The notes under the pieces were generated by a model. It had not been told where the DNA came from. It saw nothing but the letters and a program-made list of their open reading frames with translations, and did not search any database. From Azohydromonas caseinilytica (lineage in GTDB: Bacteria > Pseudomonadota > Gammaproteobacteria > Burkholderiales > Burkholderiaceae_C): a stretch of DNA of 64,000 nucleotides. The stretch lies in NCBI RefSeq assembly GCF_012927045.1, contig NZ_JABBFW010000002.1:102702-166701 (forward strand). Reading direction: 5' to 3'. Numbering within the stretch: position 1 is the stretch's first letter; each line of letters starts with the position of its first letter. The translations under genes and the position numbers were made by a program. Below are positions 60,901 to 64,000 of this stretch, one piece after another.

Positions 60901-63900
60901 CTGTAGTTGGCGGCCGGGGTGAAGGTGATGACGCCGGCGGCGCTGACGCGCACCGTGCCGTTGGGCACGGCGATGGTCTGTTCGCCGCCGGTGAGCAGGG
61001 TGCCGTGGATGGACTGGACGGCCAGCGTGTTGCCGTCGGCGTCGGTGTCGTTGCCGAGCAGGTTGAGCGTGACCGTGCCGTCCTCGGCCACCGTGAAGCG
61101 GTCGTCAACGGCCACCGGGGCGTCGTTGACCGGGGTGACGGTGACGTTGACCGTGCCGGTGTCGGTGCCGCCAAAGTCGTCGGTGACGACGTAGTCGAAG
61201 CTCACCGGGCCGTTGTAGTTGGCGGCCGGGATGAAGGTCAGCGTGCCGTCGGCGCCGACGCGCACGGTGCCGTTGGGCACGGTGATGGTCTGCTCGCCGC
61301 CGGTGAGGGTGACGCCGTTGATGGACTGGACGCGCAGCGGGTCCCCGTCGTCGTCGGTGTCGCCGTCGAGCAGGTCCAGCGCGACTGAGCCGTCCTCGGC
61401 CACCGTGACGCTCTCGTCATCGGCCTCCGGGGCGACGTTGAACCGGGTGACGTTGATGCTGACCGTGCCGGTGTCGGTAGCCGTGCCGTCGCTGACGACG
61501 TAGTTGAAGCTCACCGGGCCGCGGTAGTTGGCCGAGGGCGAGAAGGTGATCACGCCGGTGGCGCTGACCTGCACCGTGCCGTTGGGCACGGGAATGGTCT
61601 GCGCAATGCCGGGAGTGAGCGCGACGCCGCCGATGGACTGGATGCTCAGCGTGTTGCCATCGGCGTCGGTGTCGTTGCCGAGCAGGTTGAGCACGTTGCC
61701 GGTGCTGTCCTCGACCACCGAGAAGCTGTCGTCACCGGCCACCGGGGCGTCGTTGACCGGGGTGACGGTGATGGTGGCGGTGCCGGTGTCGGTAGCCGTG
61801 CCGTCGCTGACGACGTAGTCGAAGCTCACCGGGCCGCTGTAGTTGGCGGCCGGGGTGAAGGTGAGCACGCCGGCGGTGCTGACGTACACGGTGCCGTTGG
61901 GCACGGCGATGGTGTAGGCGGTGCCGGCGCTGATGGCGGTGCCGTTGATGGAGGACACGCGCAGCGTGCCGCCGTCGATGTCGGTGTCGTTGCCCAACAG
62001 GTTCAGCACGGTGCCGGTGCTGTCCTCGGCCACGGTGAAGCTGTCGTCGCCGGCCACCGGGGCATCGTTGACCGGGGTGACGGTGATGGTGGCCGTGCCG
62101 GTGTCGGTAGCCGTGCCGTCGCTGACCTCGTAGCTGAAGCTCACCGTGCCGCTGTAGTTGGCGGCCGGGGTGAAGGTGACCACGCCGGTGGTGCTGACGT
62201 ACACCGTGCCGTTGGGCACGGCGATGGTGTAGGCGGTGCCGGCGCTGATGGCGGTGCCGTTGACGGAGGACACGCGCAGCGCGCCGCCGTCGATGTCGGT
62301 GTCGTTGCCCAGCAGATTCAGCACGGTGCCCGTGCTGTCCTCGGCCACGGTAAAGGCGTCGTCACCGGCCACCGGGGCATCGTTGACCGGGGTGACGGTG
62401 ATGGTGGCGGTGCCGGTGTCGGTAGCCGTGCCGTCGCTGACGACGTAGTCAAAGCTCACCGTGCCGCTGTAGTTGGCGGCCGGGGTGAAGGTGACGACGC
62501 CGGCGGTGCTGACGTACACCGTGCCGTTGGGCACGGCAATGGTGTAGGCGGTGCCGGCAGTGATGGCGGTGCCGTTGATGGCAGACACGCGCAGCGCGCC
62601 GCCGTCGATGTCGGTGTCGTTGCCCAGCAGGTTGAGCACGGTGCCCGTGCTGTCCTCGGCCACCGTGAAGGCGTCGTCACCGGCCACCGGGGCGTCGTTG
62701 ACCGGGGTGACGGTGATGGTGGCCGTGCCGGTATCGGTGCCGCCGTTGCCGTCGGAGACGACGTAGTCAAAGCTCACCGTGCCGCTGTAGTCGGCGACCG
62801 GGGTGAAAGTGACCACGCCGGCGGTGCTCACGTACACGGTGCCGTTGGGCACGGCGATGGTGTAGGCGGTGCCGGCGCTGATGGCGGTGCCATTGATGGA
62901 CGCGATGCGCAGCGTGTCGCCATTGGCGTCGGTGTCGTTGCCGAGCAGGTTCAGCGTGAGCGAGCCGTCCTCGGCGACCGTGGAGCTGTCGTCAACGGCC
63001 ACGGGTGCGACGTTGGCGGCCGCCGCGACGTTGATGGTGACCGCGCCGGTATCGGTAGCCGTGCCGTCGCTGACGACGTAGTTGAAGCTCACCGTGCCGG
63101 TGTAGTTGACGGCCGGAGTGAAGGTGACCACGCCGGCGGTGCTGACGTACACGGTGCCGTTGGTCACGGCGATGGTGTAGGCGGTGCCGGCGCTGATGGC
63201 GGTGCCGTTGATGGAAGCGATGCGCAGTGCGCCGCCGTCGATGTCGGTGTCGTTGCCCAGCAGATTCAGCACGTTGGCACCGCTGTTCTTGACCACGGTG
63301 AAAACGTCATCGTCAGCCACCGGGGCGTCGTTGACCGGGGTGACGGTGATGGTGGCCGTGCCGGTGTCGGTAGCCGTGCCGTCGCTGACCTCGTAGCTGA
63401 AGCTCACCGTGCCGCTGTAGTTGGCGGTCGGGGCGAAGGTGACGACGCCGGCGGTGCTGACGTACACCGTGCCGTTGGTCACGGCAATGGTGTAGGCGGT
63501 GCCGGCGCTGATGGCGGTGCCGTTGATGGAAGCAATGCGCAGCGCGCCGCCGTCGATGTCGGTGTCGTTGCCCAGCAGGTTGAGCAGGTTGCCGGTGCTG
63601 TCCTCGGCCACCGTGAAGGCGTCGTCACCGGCCACCGGGGCATCGTTGACCGGGGTGACGGTGATGGTGGCCGTACCGGCGTCGGTAGCCGTGCCGTCGC
63701 TGACCTCGTAGCTGAAGCTCACCGTGCCGCTGTAGTTGGCGGCCGGGGCGAAGGTGACCACGCCGGCGGTGCTGACGTACACCGTGCCGTTGGTCACGGC
63801 GATGGTGTAGGCGGTGCCGGCGCTGATGGCGGTGCCGTTGATGGAAGCAATGCGCAGCGCGCCGCCGTCGATGTCGGTGTCGTTGCCCAGCAGATTCAGC

Positions 63901-64000
63901 ACGGTGCCCGCGCTGTCCTCGGCCACCGTGAAGGCGTCGTCACCGGCCACCGGGGCATCGTTGACCGGGGTGACGGTGATGGTGGCCGTGCCGGTGTCGG
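54918..64000 (-). CDS. Giant cadherin-like (tandem-95 type) repeat surface protein, N terminus outside window
   Basis: More than 3,020 residues are visible and the frame is still open at base 64000. It begins (within the window) with 23 complete repeats of about 103-106 residues of the 'VNDAPVA.DD.FTVAEDG....LLGNDTDADG' type, which belong to the cadherin-like/tandem-95 group with Asp-rich calcium sites. Three Calx-beta-like domains follow at about 55.6-56.8 kb ('VNEASPYAVFTVTGSAGQ', 'DNGETFTL'), then a Pro/Ala linker, and a CADG/He_PIG-like domain ('DVFVHTDPNETVLLTAKQANGQPLPGWLHFD'). The C terminus ends in 'RHALRRT' without RTX repeats, LPxTG or an autotransporter barrel. It is probably an adhesin-like surface or secreted protein. 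The operon continues with the HlyD and M50 genes. A GTG at 63950 is not a real start. Confidence 0.92.
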   Translation of the reverse strand, partial: DTGTATITVTPVNDAPVAGDDAFTVAEDSAGTVLNLLGNDTDIDGGALRIASINGTAISAGTAYTIAVTNGTVYVSTAGVVTFAPAANYSGTVSFSYEVSDGTATDAGTATITVTPVNDAPVAGDDAFTVAEDSTGNLLNLLGNDTDIDGGALRIASINGTAISAGTAYTIAVTNGTVYVSTAGVVTFAPTANYSGTVSFSYEVSDGTATDTGTATITVTPVNDAPVADDDVFTVVKNSGANVLNLLGNDTDIDGGALRIASINGTAISAGTAYTIAVTNGTVYVSTAGVVTFTPAVNYTGTVSFNYVVSDGTATDTGAVTINVAAAANVAPVAVDDSSTVAEDGSLTLNLLGNDTDANGDTLRIASINGTAISAGTAYTIAVPNGTVYVSTAGVVTFTPVADYSGTVSFDYVVSDGNGGTDTGTATITVTPVNDAPVAGDDAFTVAEDSTGTVLNLLGNDTDIDGGALRVSAINGTAITAGTAYTIAVPNGTVYVSTAGVVTFTPAANYSGTVSFDYVVSDGTATDTGTATITVTPVNDAPVAGDDAFTVAEDSTGTVLNLLGNDTDIDGGALRVSSVNGTAISAGTAYTIAVPNGTVYVSTTGVVTFTPAANYSGTVSFSYEVSDGTATDTGTATITVTPVNDAPVAGDDSFTVAEDSTGTVLNLLGNDTDIDGGTLRVSSINGTAISAGTAYTIAVPNGTVYVSTAGVLTFTPAANYSGPVSFDYVVSDGTATDTGTATITVTPVNDAPVAGDDSFSVVEDSTGNVLNLLGNDTDADGNTLSIQSIGGVALTPGIAQTIPVPNGTVQVSATGVITFSPSANYRGPVSFNYVVSDGTATDTGTVSINVTRFNVAPEADDESVTVAEDGSVALDLLDGDTDDDGDPLRVQSINGVTLTGGEQTITVPNGTVRVGADGTLTFIPAANYNGPVSFDYVVTDDFGGTDTGTVNVTVTPVNDAPVAVDDRFTVAEDGTVTLNLLGNDTDADGNTLAVQSIHGTLLTGGEQTIAVPNGTVRVSAAGVITFTPAANYSGPVSFDYVVTDGTLTDTGTASISVTPVNDAPVAVDDSFTVAEDGTVTLSLLGNDTDIDGGTLRLQSIHGVALTGGEQTISVPNGTVRISAAGVLTFVPAANYKGPVSFDYVVTDGTATDTGTVSISVTPVNDAPVARDDGFTVAEDSPGITLDLLDGDTDVDGNTLSISSINGVALTPGIAQSIAVPHGTVRVGADGVITFVPEANYTGPVSFDYTVTDGSLTDIGTVSIAVTPVNDAPVAVDDHFTVAEDTPLTLNLLGNDRDADGTTPRLQSINGVALIGAEQSISVPHGTVRVSAAGVLTFIPEANYNGPVSFDYVVTDGSLTDTGTVRIAVTPVNDAPVAVDDSVTVAEDGTVTLNLLGNDTDIDSGTLRIQSINGIVLTGAEQSIAVPHGTVRVGADGTLTFIPEANYNGPVSFDYVVTDGSLTDTGTVRIAVTPVNDAPVAVDDRFTVAEDTPLALNLLGNDRDADGTTPRLQSINGVALTGGEQSISVPHGTVRVSASGVLTFIPAANYNGPVSFDYVVTDGTATDTGTVSITVTPVNDAPVAGDDSFTVAEDGTGTVLNLLGNDRDADGTTLRLQSINGVALTGGEQSISVPHGTVRVGADGTLTFIPEANYNGPVSFDYTVTDGSLTDTGTVRIAVTPVNDAPVAVDDRFTVAEDTPLALNLLGNDRDADGTTPRLQSINGVALTGGEQSISVPHGTVRVSASGVLTFIPAANYNGPVSFDYVVTDGSLTDTGTVSIAVTPVNDAPVARDDSVTVAEDGAVTLSLLGNDTDIDGGTLRLQSINGVALTGGEQSISVPHGTVRVGADGTLTFIPEANYTGPVSFDYVVSDGYGGADTGTVSIAVTPVNDAPVAVDDRFTVAEDTPLTLNLLGNDRDADGTTPRIQSINGVALTGGEQSITVPHGTVRVGAAGGLTFVPAANYNGPVSFDYVITDGMATDTGTVSIVVTPVNDAPVARDDSFTVAEDSPGIALNLLDGDTDVDGNTLSIQSINGVALTPGTAQSITVPHGTVRVGADGVITFVPAANYTGPVSFDYVVTDGQGGTDTGTARIAVTPVNDAPVAGDDRFTVVEDSKGNVLDLLGNDTDADGNRLSIQSINGVALTGREQSIAVPHGTVRVNGNGVITFTPAANHNGPVSFDYVLTDGQGGTDTGTVSIAVTPVNDAPVADDDGFTVAEDTPLALNLLGNDRDADGDTLRIQSINGTLLTPGTAQVIAVPHGTVRVGADGTLTFVPEANYNGPASFDYVVTDGTTSDTGTVRIGVTPVNDAPVAGDDRSTVLQNSSGNALSLLANDTDADGDRLSIRSINGVALTGREQSIAVPHGTLRVNGNGVIRFTPEAGYTGPVSFDYVLTDGTATDTGTVSISVDPVAPLAVSSISVNEASPYAVFTVTGSAGQSVSLALGGGTATGAGVDFGATGGANLQVSTDGGKTWTSYGAAVTLPAGGAILVRTPLTDDAVSDNGETFTLSATPAGGVAATGTATIRDDGTGTVFKGDGTSDPAGRRTDDRPVSVNSVSVNEASPYAVFTVTGSAGQSVSLALAGGTATAGVDFGTGGLQVSVDGGKTWAGYGGAVTLPAGGAILVRTSIVEDRISDNGETFTLTVTPAGGVAATGTATIKDDGSGDVFGADGRIDPDAPRTDDRPIVISSPSVTEGSGDLLFAITGSPGQPVTLRREGGSAAAGEDYGTELRYSLDGGKTWLRYGGGPVALSADGSLLVRVQVNGDDSIEDNEDVRLVVAPVGGQAVTGTGTIVDDDVPPPPVQPEAPPTPAPAPAPASAEPPPAPSPAPQTPGFAALGLPADNPLADPLQRFTGLNPWDDQRSGSERGAGIDDIYTRSSGFRTMVTPAKEPLLRLFNGVEDQVVTTRVINVQLPADVFVHTDPNETVLLTAKQANGQPLPGWLHFDGKAGTFTGEPPPGAAVDLRVVVTGRDTKNREANAVFRILSQPATVTPSGRVGLDTQLMRGEALAHRNGQWQAQRHALRRT
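56770..64000 (-). repeat. Array of ~309-318-base repeats encoding cadherin-like domains
   Basis: At least 23 tandem units. Those right of about 61.8 kb are mostly 315-318 bases and of one subtype (protein 'NGTAISAGTAYTIAV.NGTVYVSTAGVVTF'); those to the left are mainly 309-315 bases and of a second subtype ('INGVALTGGEQSI.VPHGTVRVGADG'). The units at 58735-59019 and 59356-59640 appear identical base for base, which indicates recent duplication of a two-unit block of 621 bases. Confidence 0.92.

Noticed and set aside
54771..61388. Open frame of 2,205 codons on the plus strand
   Set aside because: It is antisense to the giant repeat gene; its Val/Gly/Ala/Arg/His-rich content mirrors the repeat codons, and no domain is seen. 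Long antisense frames are expected in such GC-rich repeats.
63948..63950. GTG as start of the giant repeat protein
   Set aside because: It encodes the Val of a 'NDAPV' repeat linker, and the repeat continues in frame to the end of the window.
56770..64000. CRISPR-like array because of evenly spaced repeats
   Set aside because: The period is over 300 bases, the whole period is repeated, there are no unique spacers, and the frame is protein-coding.

Overview
The window looks like chromosomal DNA of a very G+C-rich (by eye about 70%) betaproteobacterium, most likely Burkholderiales and probably a Comamonadaceae relative. This rests on codon use, on gene types (YaeQ, YgiQ, YbdK, DUF924, MCPs with a 'GTERRGP' tail) and on small palindromic intergenic repeats of a kind common in that order. 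Genus cannot be fixed from the sequence alone. No rRNA, tRNA, CRISPR array, insertion sequence or prophage was found. No stretch longer than 300 bases lacks a gene; the largest gaps (about 220-270 bases) are promoter regions, hairpins or interspersed repeats.

Layout. 1-3.2 kb: end of murB, convergent with a tripartite hybrid histidine kinase. 3.4-8.9 kb: a small unknown gene behind a 1.7-kilo-residue secreted protein made of nine PPC domains, an Ig-like domain, a clostripain peptidase and an RTX tail. 9-11 kb: leftward run yaeQ, GNAT, DUF924, Rid protein. 11-17.6 kb: ion channel, 2OG-Fe oxygenase, cation/proton antiporter, ybdK, MFS transporter, thpR. 17.6-21.7 kb: rluA, flavin reductase and SDR operon, cold-shock gene, phosphatase, Tim44-like membrane protein. 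21.8-29 kb: TonB-dependent receptor, luciferase-like oxidoreductase with S4 protein, dbpA, ABC exporter. 29-32.5 kb: second hybrid kinase and an orphan ParA. 32.5-38.5 kb: sugar/sorbosone dehydrogenase lipoprotein, glycosyltransferase, and an RTX serralysin with an N-terminal DUF4347 domain. 38.5-45.4 kb: aminotransferase with divergent MocR-type regulator, MCP, ygiQ. 45.4-48.5 kb: leftward five-gene run including xdhC and a MobA-like enzyme. 48.6-51.1 kb: ypfH, yaaA, prolyl-4-hydroxylase-like gene. 51.3-64 kb: leftward cluster of a giant cadherin-like repeat protein (cut by the window end), a HlyD-type adaptor with an unusual N-terminal domain, and an M50 protease fused to a HlyD-like module.

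How it fits together. Much of the window is housekeeping, but three very large cell-surface or secreted proteins stand out. Two carry RTX-type C termini typical of type I secretion, yet no type I ABC/TolC set is next to them. The third has no recognisable RTX signal and sits in an overlapping operon with two membrane-fusion-type proteins, one of which is also a site-2-protease-like M50 enzyme with what looks like a PqqD/RRE-type N-terminal domain. That cluster is the best candidate for a poorly described export, processing or anchoring system. Other points of interest are a caspase-like His/Cys pair in the DUF4347 domain, a protease domain whose codon use differs from its host gene, and a repeat family whose hairpin stems covary while their loops stay fixed and mutually complementary.
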